In this document: positions 25,054-36,415 of the stretch, piece by piece
Position numbering within the stretch: position 1 is the first letter of the stretch
Layout: each line of letters begins with the position of its first letter
Source of the DNA: Conoideocrella luteorostrata
Lineage: Eukaryota; Ascomycota; Sordariomycetes; Hypocreales; Clavicipitaceae
DNA length: 64,000 nt
Reading direction: 5' to 3'
NCBI GenBank assembly: GCA_032433595.1
Contig: JASWJB010000078.1
Location: 1-64,000 of the forward strand
Notes under the pieces: model-generated
What the model was told of the DNA's origin: nothing
What the model saw: only the letters and a program-made list of their open reading frames with translations
Databases searched by the model: none
Position numbers and translations under genes: made by a program

Positions 25054-26562
25054 ATGTTCTAGGTATAGACCATGACCATGATCATGACAGGAATGACATA
25101 GAATGTAGAACATGTGTATATATGTAGGGAGGCGCAGGGCGTACCGTGATATTGCGTTTTTAATCATGACATCTGGGTAGTATTCGACGTTGTACGTTTG
25201 TCTGCATGTGTGTTGCGAGAGAGCAATAGTAGTATGGGGTAGGCATAGTAAGAGGTTTGTGGTTGTTATTTCAGACCAGGTTCTCTGTGCATATCAGCAT
25301 GATGCAAAACATCTCATCGTCTCCCGTCCCATCAACCAATGCAAACTTTCATGCCGTTTGTAGCCTTGCGACTTCCTCATGCCTACGGAGCACCCAAATA
25401 GGTAGGTATATACGGCAAAGCCAGCCGAAAGATGCGTTGATATCTTATCTGCAACTCCTGACTAGTTGAGCCGAAAGAGTTGATGCGTGAATATACAACG
25501 TGATGAAGACCTGGATCACAAGAACTCGGTGATTTCTGGGACAGGTCGTGTATATCGGGCTAGTGGATTGAAGTTGAAGACCTTGCTGTGCAGTCTTGTG
25601 TAGTAGCGCAATCTTAAGTGATTATCCGTAACTATGTGCTGGCTGGGAAACTTGAGTATGGGATGAAGTATTGGGGTACAGGTTCACACATGTGTGATGA
25701 ATGGTGGAAGAGCAAAGGCTGACGAGAGAACGACATGGAACTGTATTTTACAGCCTTGGAAAAAAAAAAAATACAGTGGTAGGGAACTAGTGATTCACAC
25801 CCCAAATGTAATGAGAGAGCGACATAGAACTATATTTTGAAGTACATTAGCAGACAGCCAGTGATTCACACCCCCGACATGTGAAGCTGTGGTGAATTGG
25901 TGGCCCCTTTTGGGATCTTGAGCAACTGGCAACAATAAATTTCTCGCTCGCCAACCGACAAAAACCAGTGGCTGATGTATCCAAATTCGTACAACTCAGC
26001 TCAAAGTTAGTAGTACATAGCGCGTGCCAAGCTACCAGCCGTGACATTGCCGGCTTAGCCATCGGAAAATTGGCAAGTGCCCCTAACGCGAAGCAATTAG
26101 CGAACAGTCCTCAAAATTATCCTTCGGCCAGTAATTAGGAGATTCGTACCAACGACACAACACATAAACACCACATATACCACCACAGCCAACCCTAGGA
26201 CGAGGGTTAATGGTAGATAAACCATGTACAAGATACCTCCAACGACGGCGGTGGCGAGCCCAAAGGTAAGTATATTTCCCATTGTGATTAGAGATGCCTG
26301 GTTTACTTGGGTAACTCTTAACATGTGAAAAGAACCTGATAAGGAGTCGGAGGCTTGTAGTCGGCGGTTCCTGCATTTATTGCCCAGTTTAACGCTGTCA
26401 GCGAGGCATGTTTATCCTACAAAGGCTGATAAAAGAGAATAACAAAGGACTTTAGTTCCTACAACCTTGATACATATTGGTAAGGAACCATTGATTCATC
26501 ACGCCATGTGGATGGCGGTCTTTAAGATCTCGCGAACTGGCTATGAATTGGCACCATTCAGC
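25054..26562. other. Intergenic between convergent DUS1 and a regulator gene
   Basis: About 1.5 kb of A/T-leaning sequence with a 12-nt A run near 25760. A sequence of the form GTGATTCACACCCC occurs near 25790 and again near 25861, so a short direct duplication is present. The only coding candidate is the small membrane protein on the minus strand at 26097-26282. Confidence 0.45.
26097..26282 (-). CDS. Possible 61-aa two-helix membrane protein
   Basis: Short open frame starting MGNILTFGLATAVV, with two hydrophobic segments (about residues 4-20 and 22-50) and a basic C-terminus GRRIILRTVR, as in a small hairpin membrane protein. An upstream in-frame ATG at 26324 would add 14 residues. I recognise no family. 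Hydrophobic runs also arise by chance, and it could be the last exon of a gene that has decayed upstream. It lies between convergent genes and has no clear promoter. Confidence 0.3.
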   Translation of the reverse strand: MGNILTFGLATAVVGGILYMVYLPLTLVLGLAVVVYVVFMCCVVGTNLLITGRRIILRTVR

Positions 26563-28725
26563 TTACATAGGGTACATACCACGGGCCAAGCTCTCGTCAC
26601 CGATGAACACACTCCAATCCATCTCATTGAGTTGATCATCGCACCACCCAAAAAGATCCAAGCTGCCATCGGTTGCTGATGGAGTATGGTTATCAGAGTT
26701 GGCTGTGAGCGCCTCATACAGAGCGGAAACAATATCGGGCGACCGGTCAGATACCCGCATCGACGGCCGCATCTCTACAAATGTCTCCAGCGCTTTCGCC
26801 AAACTAGTCTGCCAAGGCAGGACTTTCTCTGACGCAGGGGGAGATAGCTGTGGGTGATATTGTTGCATGTTTCGCTCCATAGCTATGGCTAACAACGGCA
26901 CGGTGCATGCCTGGAACAGATACCAAGCCTGGTTCCATACGTGGATACGATTCGGACTCCAGTAACTTGCCGTCGAATCGATTGTCTCTGCAGCTATGGA
27001 GCAGCATCTATCAAGAATTTGACGCTGCTCTGGGTAGAGTTCGTACGCCTTCCGCTTGCAGTCATGGGCCAAGTATAACATCAATGACCTTGCGAGGATG
27101 ACTCGGGCATTATAGTATCTCGTTTTCATCAGCTCCTTGGCGAATTGAAATCGGTGTGGGCAACCTTCCCCTTGCTTTACGTTTAGCGGGAGCTCGTTAT
27201 ACCAAGTAAGGAGCTCGGCGTCAAAGGCTAGGATCTCTTTTGTAGACAGTCTGTGAAATTGAGCGAATCGGATTTGGATCCTTTCGAATACGAGGCAGAA
27301 ATTTATGTTGGCACAGAGAAAAATGGCCGCCTGGTCATCCGGAAAGAGACATGAAGGCTTGTGGGTGTCCATGGTAGTGGTCTCCCATCTGCCACAGGTC
27401 GGCCGGCCTTGGGTCATGCAGGCCCATGTATCAAGGCAATACAAGGACCACCAAGTCCGTCGCCTTGTTTCTACACGATTTCGGTGTATTTCTGGGCCGA
27501 CTTGATCGGAAATGTTGGTCACCTTCCGGGGTTCTCTGTGCAAGCCCAGGGCAATGGCAACTCGATGTGCTGCGCCCAATATGCTAAATGCCATGTTCGG
27601 GGAGTTACGATAATGCAAATAGTACCCGCCTAGTAAGCACAAGGCCTGCAAACTTTCAAGATTGCCAGATCCTAAGCTATCTAGGCCGGTGAAGGAGCGC
27701 GCTTCCTTATAATACTGCTCATGCAGACCCTCGCTCCCTGATGCGATGGACCCTAGGGCCAACACCATCTTCAAAAGCCCCAACCAAGATCCATCTTGAC
27801 GAGTGCCAGAGTGATACTGGCTTAGGAAGTCCTCTTCATCCAACAAAGGCGTAATTGGGTGAATAACTTCGAAGTAGAACTTGATACAGCGCTGTTCTCG
27901 AACTATGCCCAGTGCCGGATCTCTGCCTAGCATCGGCAACGACAAATGAGCCTGTACCGGTACAGTTGCCAGCTTTTCCGCGCAGTTGACAGCATATTCT
28001 TTCGCGACAGGGCACAATCGAAATATGGTTCTGAATACTGCGCTCATTGATGTCACACCGAGGTAAGACCTTGCGTGATCTTGATCAGAGGCCAAGCCGA
28101 GCGCATTGATATCATCACTAGCAACCGGGGCGAGCTGGTCAGGGGTTTCATTCCATTTTCTGTCTTCTTCGGCATCACCATTTTCAGAGACGGGCGCAGA
28201 TTCAGCCGCTTGCCCTGGTTCAAGGGATCCAGCCTCGCCTTGCCCTGGGGCATGAGAAAATGGAAGGGAAACTGAGGGCAAAATTACATGTGCCTGATGG
28301 AGCGTTTGATTTCGCGGTGAACATTGGGCAATGTTGAGCATATCAAGCAGCTCACTTTGGCTCTTATCAACGAGGAGGGCAACATTTGTGCCAGGGAAGA
28401 GTGTTTCCAATACCGTAGATTGTAAACGGAGCTGCTCTGCCGTCTTGTCAAAAGTGCTTGAAGTCAAGTTAGAATTTGGGCTCTGGGTAGGTAATAGGCG
28501 CAGGAGGTAGATTTCCGTCCCATACCTTCTGCTCACGGCATTTCTCCTGGACCGTTGGCGGAACTCGCATGTGTTAGCATTGCGATAGTAGATGCAGCTG
28601 CTGCACGGCTGGCGACCATCACACTTGATCTTACGACGGGTGCATTCTATACAAGATCTATTGACTTTGCGCGCAGCAGCAGGTGGTGACGTGAACACTT
28701 CGCTGGCTTCATTCGTGCGAACCAT
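26563..28725 (-). CDS. Zn2Cys6 transcription factor (720 aa)
   Basis: Single-exon fungal regulator. The zinc cluster is near the N-terminus, with Cys25, 28, 35, 41, 44 and 53 (CIECTRRKIKCDG...CSSC...C), followed directly by a basic linker RQRSRRNAVSRRY that presumably contacts DNA. The fungal-specific transcription factor domain spans roughly residues 270-520, with FEVIHPITPLLDEEDFL and the diagnostic RRRTWWSLYCLDTW. The C-terminus is acidic (LDLFGWCDDQLNEMDW), plausible for activation. The ATG at 28725 (MVRTNEASEVF) is the only one before the cluster. It is transcribed away from beta-mannosidase B, with a shared 1-kb upstream region, so that gene is a possible target; this is inference only. 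Confidence 0.92.
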   Translation of the reverse strand: MVRTNEASEVFTSPPAAARKVNRSCIECTRRKIKCDGRQPCSSCIYYRNANTCEFRQRSRRNAVSRRYGTEIYLLRLLPTQSPNSNLTSSTFDKTAEQLRLQSTVLETLFPGTNVALLVDKSQSELLDMLNIAQCSPRNQTLHQAHVILPSVSLPFSHAPGQGEAGSLEPGQAAESAPVSENGDAEEDRKWNETPDQLAPVASDDINALGLASDQDHARSYLGVTSMSAVFRTIFRLCPVAKEYAVNCAEKLATVPVQAHLSLPMLGRDPALGIVREQRCIKFYFEVIHPITPLLDEEDFLSQYHSGTRQDGSWLGLLKMVLALGSIASGSEGLHEQYYKEARSFTGLDSLGSGNLESLQALCLLGGYYLHYRNSPNMAFSILGAAHRVAIALGLHREPRKVTNISDQVGPEIHRNRVETRRRTWWSLYCLDTWACMTQGRPTCGRWETTTMDTHKPSCLFPDDQAAIFLCANINFCLVFERIQIRFAQFHRLSTKEILAFDAELLTWYNELPLNVKQGEGCPHRFQFAKELMKTRYYNARVILARSLMLYLAHDCKRKAYELYPEQRQILDRCCSIAAETIDSTASYWSPNRIHVWNQAWYLFQACTVPLLAIAMERNMQQYHPQLSPPASEKVLPWQTSLAKALETFVEMRPSMRVSDRSPDIVSALYEALTANSDNHTPSATDGSLDLFGWCDDQLNEMDWSVFIGDESLARGMYPM

Positions 28726-29727
28726 TCTGTGAGGGTATTACTTTGGAAGCCGAAACTTATAAGCAAGTATTGTAGGATGATCTACGATTTCGACGGCAGC
28801 CCCGCCTGGATGCTTTAAAGCAGGGCATGGAAGGAAGCGACGATATGAGACCAGCATGGATTGTATGCATGGCTGGGCATACATACGATTATTGAGGCAG
28901 GGCAAAGGGGCCAAAGAGTGCAAGCAAAGATGGAGAGGAATCTGTACGGAATACGGAGGTACTTAACTGCTGCAGCACAGCACCCCTCCGTACCGAGTAC
29001 CTTAACTCAAGATGCCCCACAGATCCAGAAGTACTACTCCGTACTCCGAAACTCACTAAGCGACAGGAGACCAGATGGCAGGCACGAATGGATGGATGCT
29101 AAAAGAAGCCCAGCCAACCGCAGCTTTCCAGGAAACGGTCGATACTTCACAAAACACAATGGTTGGGGCATCGGACAGTTCAGCCAACGTCGTCTCCGTG
29201 ATCGGCCGACAGGATCTTTATGAGAGCTATAATAAGAGCCCGTTTGTTTGAGACCTGTTTTGGTGCATACTGGCCTCGACAAGTCCTCGGTGCATGTTTC
29301 ACGACTTCATCATCACATTGCGCCATCCCACCTCCCAGTTTTCTTCCACGACATCCGAGTCCCAAGCACGCACTATGCCACCACGCTCATAAACCGAGAA
29401 AAACGCCACTCGATAGCCACTAGCGTTTCTTCTCCCTCCTTTGAACGCTACACGGAAACATGTGTTTCCGACTCGCGTCTACGCGCCTCCACCAAGTGTG
29501 ACCCGCTGCGTGGGGTTGGGAATTCCGCCGTGGGGGAACAGAATATCATCAACTCTCAGTACGGAGTATAGACGATACGTTGGTGGGGGTAGAGTAGGAG
29601 ACTACTTTAAACATTGTTGGGACCGGAAATATGCGAAGAGCATTCATTTTCCTTTTCGATCAAGCTTTCCAGCTTTTGCATCTGATTGTCTCGTAATCAT
29701 TGAGATCTGAGCGTGAATCTGGTTATC
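28726..29727. promoter_or_regulatory. Shared upstream region of regulator and beta-mannosidase B
   Basis: 1.0 kb between divergent genes at 28725 (-) and 29728 (+). It contains GTACTCC heptamers at 29035-29048 and 29559-29568 and a CGGCCG inverted triplet at 29203-29208, the type of half-site used by Zn2Cys6 proteins, though too short to be specific. No gene is seen inside. Confidence 0.45.
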
Positions 29728-32496
29728 ATGGCACACTCTCGGACTCAACTTACCAGTGGCTGGACCTTCAAGCAATATGAATGGTCAAATGACCAGTGGC
29801 TTCCCGTTGCTCAGGCTCCTAGTCAGATTCATATGGACCTATTAGCTCACAAAAAGTATGTTCAGATTTCGTCTTTGTTTGTTTCACATCAGTCTAATTT
29901 TAATGGTGTAGGATTCCGGATCCATTCGTTGACGTCAACGAGCGTGCTGTACAGTGGGTTGGTGAAAAGAAATGGCAGTATCGTGTTGAATTCTCTACAC
30001 CCCAAGTCTCTTCTGTGGATGGCGCCATGACTACGGACTTGATATTCCAAGGACTCGACACATTTGCTACAGTAACTTTGAACGGCAAAGTTATACTTGA
30101 AACGGATAATATGTTCGTGTCCTACCGTGTAAATGTCAGCGAGTACCTCGAGCATGAAGAAGGCAATCTGTTGGAGATTGAGTTTGACTCGGCACTGCTA
30201 CGTGGTCGCGAACTGGTCAGAGAACATAGCCATGAACACAAGGCCTATGTGAGACAAACCGAGGCTGGCCGGGTGGTTGTTAGAAAGGCACAATACAACT
30301 GGGGCTGGGACTGGGGCCCTATCCTCATGACTGCAGGACCATGGAAGCCTGTGTACTTGGAGCAGTATACGGCAAGAGTAGATGATGTCTGGGCGCAATA
30401 CGAAGTCGATACAGACTTGGCAGCATGCTCTGGCACAGTCTACGTCAATCTTGAAGGGGATGTTCATCTTGATGATAAAGTTATCGTGTCATTGACGGTG
30501 GAAGGGAATAAAATCTTCGAGCATGAGGTAAATACCTCGACTGAGAGCCAAATAGGGCTGCCTTTCAGAATCTCCGAACCCCAGCTTTGGTACCCTCTCA
30601 ACTACGGCAAGCAAACTCGATACGAACTCCAAGCCAGGATCGTCCGCACCAATGGCCAACAGCTGCACGCAACCTCCAAGCTCATCGGCTTTCGACGAAC
30701 AGAACTGATTCAAGAACCAGACGCACATGGCAAATCTTTCTATTTCCGCATCAACAACATCGATGTCTTTGGTGGTGGCTCCTGCTGGATCCCAGCTGAT
30801 TCATACTTGTCGCAGATCCCCACCCAACGGTACTACGACTGGGTCAAGCTCATGGCTGAAGGAAATCAAGTCATGGTCCGCATCTGGGGGGGTGGTATCT
30901 ACGAAGACGAGGCACTCATCGGTGCTTGTGACGAGCTAGGAGTATTAGTCTGGCATGACTTCCAATTTGCCTGTGCCAGCTACCCCACGTATCCGTCATA
31001 TTTGAGGAGCTTGGAAGTAGAGGCTCGGCAGCAAATTCGACGGCTACGATGGCATCCATCTGTGATAGCGTGGGCGGGCAACAATGAAGATTACCAAATC
31101 CAAGAACGATACCAGCTGGAATATGACTTTGAGAATAAAGACCCCGAATCTTGGCTCACATCATCCTTTCCTGCTCGATACATCTATGAGCACCTTTTGC
31201 CACGACTTATCAAAGAAGAAGACCCCTCCATGATCTACCATCCATCCAGTCCCTGGGGAGATGGAAAACCCACTGCCGATCCTACAGTTGGAGACATTCA
31301 TCAATGGAACCGTAAGTGGATCTCGAACCTACCAGAAACACCACCTATTGCTTAGCAACAACTAACAATCATCAGTATGGCACGGCGCCGTTAACAAATA
31401 TCAGGAAGTTGACCTCCTTGGCGGCCGCTTCATTAGTGAATTCGGCCTCGAGGCTTATCCTCACCTCTCCACCGTCCACCGCATGACCACCCAGCCCTCT
31501 CAGCTCTACCCAGGCTCCCTCATCCTCGACTTTCACAACAAGGGCATCTTCAACGAGCGCCGCATGGCAACATACGTCGCCGAGAACTTCCGCCTCAAGC
31601 ACGACCTTGCATCCTATATCCACCTCACGCAAGTCGTCCAGGCGGAAACCATGCGTTTCGCTTACAAGACATGGCGCAGGGACTGGGGCCGTCCAGGAGA
31701 CCGCAAATGCGGCGGCGTGTTAGTCTGGCAGCTGAATGATTGCTGGCCGACCATGTCATGGGCCGTCGTGGACTACTACCTCGTCAAGAAACCTGCCTAC
31801 TATTCCATCTCCAGGGCGTTGCGACCCCTTGATATCGGAGTTTCGAGAACATATCACGATTGGACTCAAACGGGGTACTTTGTCGACGAAGAATCTGGGC
31901 TACGGACTGGACAAGTCGACCAGACGCTTCCTGCTAGAAAGTCTGCATTCGACCTCTGGATAGCCAGTAGTCACGTTGAGCCTATCACTGCTGAAGTCTA
32001 TGTGCGCTTCATCTCCGTCCGTTCTGGAAAAGATGTCTCCCCTAGCTTATCCCAAACCATCACTGCATCTGCCAACGGCACAACCGACGTCTTCTCTCAA
32101 GAGCCACTACAGCCTGCTATTCCCAACCATGAAGACCTCACTATCCCCTTTGATGTCACCCAATACGACCCCTATGTGATCTACACGACCCTCTCTGTGG
32201 ATGGCTCCGTGATTGCTACAGACACAGCATGGCCGGATCCCATAAAGTTTCTCGACATGCCTGACCGGGTGGTAACCTTCAATGTGGACACCGCCAATAA
32301 CCAAGTGACTGTGTCTTCGGAACGGCCCATCAAGGGATTTGTATTTGAAGAAGAGGAAGGCATGAAACTAAGTGATAATGGATTCGACATCGTGCCAGGA
32401 GAGAAGCATTTTATTAAAGTCGAAGGTCCAGTCAAAGCAAATAAACTCCGCTGGACGTATATTGGTGCTCCGGATGCCTCTCTACAAATCAAGTAG
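29728..32496 (+). CDS. mndB: Beta-mannosidase B, glycoside hydrolase family 2
   Basis: Releases terminal beta-mannose from manno-oligosaccharides. Three exons, 29728-29855, 29912-31311 and 31376-32496 (56- and 64-nt introns), give 882 aa. The splices restore HKK|IPDPF and HQWN|LWHG, both family-typical. N-terminal jelly-roll sugar-binding domain, then immunoglobulin-like domain, then TIM barrel with GGSCWIPAD, RIWGGGIYEDEA, the acid/base Glu435 in AGNNED and the nucleophile Glu531 in ISEFGLEAYP; VWQLNDCWPT follows. There is no signal peptide (start MAHSRTQLTSGW), as expected for the intracellular clade B enzymes. The ATG at 29728 is preferred over an upstream in-frame GTG. The 3' end converges on CWC22 with a 255-bp gap. 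The divergent Zn2Cys6 gene could be its regulator. Confidence 0.96.
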
Positions 32497-32751
32497 CACA
32501 GTTGCGGGGGAAAGAATATTAGATTAATGGTGCGGCTAGTGTTAGGAAAACGAAGCATGCCAATAGGGCATTTTCCGTCTTTGGATTCCTGTATTTAACA
32601 AACGAACAGCCATCTCGTACTACAGTTAACAAGTAATGGTATAGGTATCGACTTTTGATTTGCCGCTGATAATACAAGTATGTTACCCATTCTCATCTTG
32701 CCCCATGATGCATGACCGTCATATTCGCCAATCCCAACTTTCTGAAACAAA

Positions 32752-35331
32752 TCAAACAGCGTGTCTACCCCTCTTAACCGGAGGCGGTGACCTAGAAAGA
32801 CTCTCCCTATGCCTCCTCTTCGTAGGCACGGGACTGCGAGGCCATTGCCTTTTAGGCCCATCGAAAGATGCAGATCTACTACGCTCCCGCAACTTCGGAG
32901 GACTCCTACTCCTTCCCGGCGAGAGAGAATCTCGACGTCCGTTTCGACGAGGGGAAAGACTGCGTTGCCTTGGTCTTCTTGGTGGTGGCGAGCGCGAGTC
33001 ATACGATGGTGATCGAGTGTCGCGTCTGCGCTTGTTACGCGGAGCACTGCTCACTGAAGAGCTGTTTCGGCGATAAGAACCTGCCCTTTCAGGAGAGGAG
33101 CGGGCACGTCCACGAGTATTAGGGTGGGGGGGGGAACTAGATTCGGATTCTAGTCGTCCACGTGGAGAAGGAGATCGACTGTATGAGCTGTATGAGGCAC
33201 TGCGGGCTCGACCTCTTCGGACAGGCGGAGGCGGCGGGGATCTTGATATGCTGCCGGAGATGGATCTCTCTCCTCGCCGGGGCGGAGAAGTGGAGTACGA
33301 ATCTTGTCTCCGTTCACGTCCACGTCTGGGGGGAGTGTTGGAACGTGAGCGTGAGACTGAGCGCGAGCTGTATGATGCCGATCGAGATCGAGATCGAGAT
33401 CGAGACCCAGACCGAGATAGATTATCAGAATACGACCGTGATCTCCTGCGGCCGGAAGAAGCTCGCGAAGCTGAGCGACCCCTGATTCTGCGAGGCGTTC
33501 TCGATCGCGAGCGTGATGAGTATGAAGAGTAGCTTGACACAGAGTCTGAATCAGACTCTTCTGCGGCTGCCGGAGCTGGCAAAGCAGGTTTGGGCATATT
33601 CTGGAGATACTCTCTCATTTCTTCGGTGAGAGCGCCCAACCCAATACTAGTAAAGTAATTGATGGAAAATCGAATATGTCGAGCACTGTCCCTAGGAAAG
33701 ATGCCTTCCAAGCTTGGCCGCAAGATCTCATCCGACATTCTCGCCCGGAGCTTGGGTATACCAATTTCTTCCACAATACTCTGAAACAAAATCTTGATGA
33801 AGATGCGGCTGCTCGACGTAGTCTCGTCTTCATTTAGATGGATGGCGGATAGGCAATGCCAGCCAATAGAGTCAACACCAAGCATGTGACCGAATAGCTG
33901 AGCAATGTTACGTAGCTTGTTGTTTTCGTATCGATGGATGGTCTCGTAGTATTTGACAAACGACTGCTCAAACAGGTCGCACCAGAGCCGGTTGATCTTG
34001 GCAAATCTCTCGCCGATAAGACCGAAGAATTTTGTATAGGTTTTTTCCTGGGAGCAACACTCAACGATCATGGAAGGTAACTCGGGCTCCTGGCCGGCAG
34101 GAAGATTTATCTTCATGAGCTTGTGCACTGCTTCTTCGGGATCAGCACTCGACATGATGGTAAGATAGATGGTCCTCCGCAAATTGACTAGATCAGTATT
34201 GGACTGATCCTTGATCTCCATGGCTTTTGTCTCCTGTTCTTCCTCTTGGTCGGAACTCTCGTCCGAGCCATCCTCGTCGTCATCATAGTCGCTTCCCTCG
34301 CCAAGAATCTCTGCCTTGAGCTTTTTATATGCATCCTCATTGTCTTCCCAGTCAGGATCAAACTTGAAAATATTCAAACCATCCTGAACATCAATCTCGC
34401 CGTCCAGTTCAGCCCGGTGCGTGATTTGATCTTCCTCCTCAACCAGATCCAATTCTTCCTTGATGGCGGGATTGTCCTTGAACTTGTCTTTGCGAACTTG
34501 GAACAGAACTTCAATCATGTACTGGGTTCGCTTGTCGATGTCGGCCTCGTTCAGAATATTTCTGAACTGATCAAACACTGCGACGGAAATGGATGGCTGC
34601 ATATCCTCCAAGTACTGCCCAACCTCCCGACAGAATCCGACAGCAATCTCCACACTATCGTCGGTTGGCTTGTGCAGCAGCAACAGAAGGATCTGTCCCG
34701 CAAGCATTTCATGTTGCACTTGCTGGTTGATCAGGTGCGCGAGGAAAGTCGTCGACGAGAGACAAACAGACTTGTCGTTTCGCTTGAAGCCCTTTCGAAA
34801 CTGCATAACTAAGCGCTTGATCAGCAACTCGCCAACCTGAGGAAGCTTGGTGTTGACAATGGCTGCCATGGCGGCGTAAATGGGCGTGAAGGGCAAGCTT
34901 GCAGCTTGGGCCTTCATGATGGATCGGCAGAACAGACCGCGTCCTCGCACGAGATTTTCGCCAAACAGCTCCGGAACGATGTGCTTGATGTTGGCGGTGT
35001 TGACCTTGTTGATCAGGCCATTGATGCTCTTCTTCAGCGCTTCCCAGGCCATGCGCTGATACTCCTTGCTCGTTTTGTCGGTGATTTGCGCCTGCAAGGC
35101 CCGCAGCCTCGCCGGCGGGATGTACGTTCCTCCAGATCGCATGTTAAGCAGCTTCTCGTACTCTGCCTTGGCTGCAGCCTGCTTCTCCTCTTCGGTTCGC
35201 ACGGGGGGCGGCGTGCGCTCTCGCGGCGGCGGCGGACGGTACGAGTCGCCATCTCGCTTGGAGCCGCGTTCGCCTCTGTCGCGATCACGATCTCGCTCGC
35301 GACGCGGAATGCCCACTTCGGCCGACGCCAT
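32752..35331 (-). CDS. CWC22: Pre-mRNA-splicing factor CWC22
   Basis: Spliceosomal protein needed for Prp2-driven activation before step one; in animals it also recruits eIF4A3 for exon-junction complex deposition. A single exon encodes 859 aa. The N-terminus is Arg/Asp-rich. A MIF4G (NIC) domain lies at about residues 98-285 (GRGLFCRSIMKAQ; PFTPIYAAMAAIVNTKLP), an acidic linker at about 320-370, an MA3 domain at about 390-505 (LRRTIYLTIMSSADPEEAVHKL) and a C-terminal conserved stretch to about 585. The last ~250 residues are an extended RS domain (SRSRSRS, RRRSRSYS), which makes this far longer than yeast Cwc22 (about 577 aa) and more like the metazoan form. A GATCGA hexamer repeat at about 33378-33406 encodes part of the RS run. 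The ATG at 35331 (MASAEVGIPRRE) is the first in frame. Confidence 0.96.
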   Translation of the reverse strand: MASAEVGIPRRERDRDRDRGERGSKRDGDSYRPPPPRERTPPPVRTEEEKQAAAKAEYEKLLNMRSGGTYIPPARLRALQAQITDKTSKEYQRMAWEALKKSINGLINKVNTANIKHIVPELFGENLVRGRGLFCRSIMKAQAASLPFTPIYAAMAAIVNTKLPQVGELLIKRLVMQFRKGFKRNDKSVCLSSTTFLAHLINQQVQHEMLAGQILLLLLHKPTDDSVEIAVGFCREVGQYLEDMQPSISVAVFDQFRNILNEADIDKRTQYMIEVLFQVRKDKFKDNPAIKEELDLVEEEDQITHRAELDGEIDVQDGLNIFKFDPDWEDNEDAYKKLKAEILGEGSDYDDDEDGSDESSDQEEEQETKAMEIKDQSNTDLVNLRRTIYLTIMSSADPEEAVHKLMKINLPAGQEPELPSMIVECCSQEKTYTKFFGLIGERFAKINRLWCDLFEQSFVKYYETIHRYENNKLRNIAQLFGHMLGVDSIGWHCLSAIHLNEDETTSSSRIFIKILFQSIVEEIGIPKLRARMSDEILRPSLEGIFPRDSARHIRFSINYFTSIGLGALTEEMREYLQNMPKPALPAPAAAEESDSDSVSSYSSYSSRSRSRTPRRIRGRSASRASSGRRRSRSYSDNLSRSGSRSRSRSRSASYSSRSVSRSRSNTPPRRGRERRQDSYSTSPPRRGERSISGSISRSPPPPPVRRGRARSASYSSYSRSPSPRGRLESESSSPPHPNTRGRARSSPERAGSYRRNSSSVSSAPRNKRRRDTRSPSYDSRSPPPRRPRQRSLSPRRNGRRDSLSPGRSRSPPKLRERSRSASFDGPKRQWPRSPVPTKRRHRESLSRSPPPVKRGRHAV

Positions 35332-36415
35332 CGCGGGTTGTGGAAGTTACGATGGATGCGGGATGTGCGTGCAGGAAGGAAGATGGGAGGTTTTGGACAA
35401 GAGCAAACCTGCTACTACTTCCAGTGGTTGATAGCCCAGGCTGCCTGCGTTGTCTGCCTGGAGTGGTTGGTCTGGTAGAAAATATCCACGCACGGACCAC
35501 ACAAGCAAGGCTTGAAGGGAGTACTCCGTAATCCGCAATCCGCACATAAAGTGAGTGTCCACACACCTGCTAGCGTGGAAAGACACCTGAAGGTGTGCCA
35601 AAACTTTATGCTACCCACTTGCCACTGTATCTGCTCAGTGAGGATGAATATCTGTGTGTGGTTTGAATCTATGCCAACTCGTCCTAAACTCACATAGATG
35701 ACTACCAGTGATTTAGAAAAGAAAAGAAAACCCATACATATATATAATTGGAAACCAGGATGTTACAGTTGTTTTGACTAAGCTTTAACTACAATGCTTA
35801 TGAAGATGTGCAGACATGCACTCGCTCGTGTGGCTCCATCTTGGCCTGCATGAACCACACCAAAGAACTCGCGATAACTACGGAGTAGTCCCAATAAATT
35901 CAAAGCCGCCCGAAAAGACAACCGAAGTAGCCATTTCGACCAGGTGCCGAATTAATGAAGCAGTCACAACACAATCATGTCGATCGAAAGAAAAAGGCCC
36001 CAGCACCTCTATGAAGGCGTCAGCAGCGGCGAAGCAAGGGCTCGAAGTGCAAATATAAATTACAAGAAAGGGCTCCTCAGATCTTAAAACAGGGGGGTTC
36101 ATAATTTCCTCTCGTACTCTGTACCTGCGCAATGTGTTTGATCCCGCTTGGTGTGAGGTGCGTTGCTAAGGTCTCTGGATTCGCATGTCTCTACTCCGTA
36201 CGGAGTAGCCATCGGCGTAAGATCTCGATTGAACAGCCTAAGTTCGCAGCAGCCCTTCCTCTATCGAATTGTGCTCAGTGCCGCTGCTATCGAAAAGACA
36301 GGCCTCTGATTGCTGTACTCTCCATATCGGAAAGCGGGCTGAATACGGAGTGACACAAAAATTACCGGTATAGAGTATATAATGATTAACAAGGTCTTCC
36401 TTTCTCAAGAGCAAT
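35332..36415. other. Upstream region of CWC22 and tRNA-Trp
   Basis: 1.1 kb with no gene visible. It includes the CWC22 promoter on the minus strand, GTACTCC heptamers at 35521-35530 and 35878-35888, and the 18-nt perfect palindrome at 36191-36208. Confidence 0.5.
36191..36208. repeat. Perfect 18-nt palindrome built from two inverted heptamers
   Basis: CTACTCCGTACGGAGTAG is its own reverse complement. It combines one TACTCCG and one CGGAGTA unit head to head and lies about 200 bp upstream of the tRNA gene. Confidence 0.9.
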
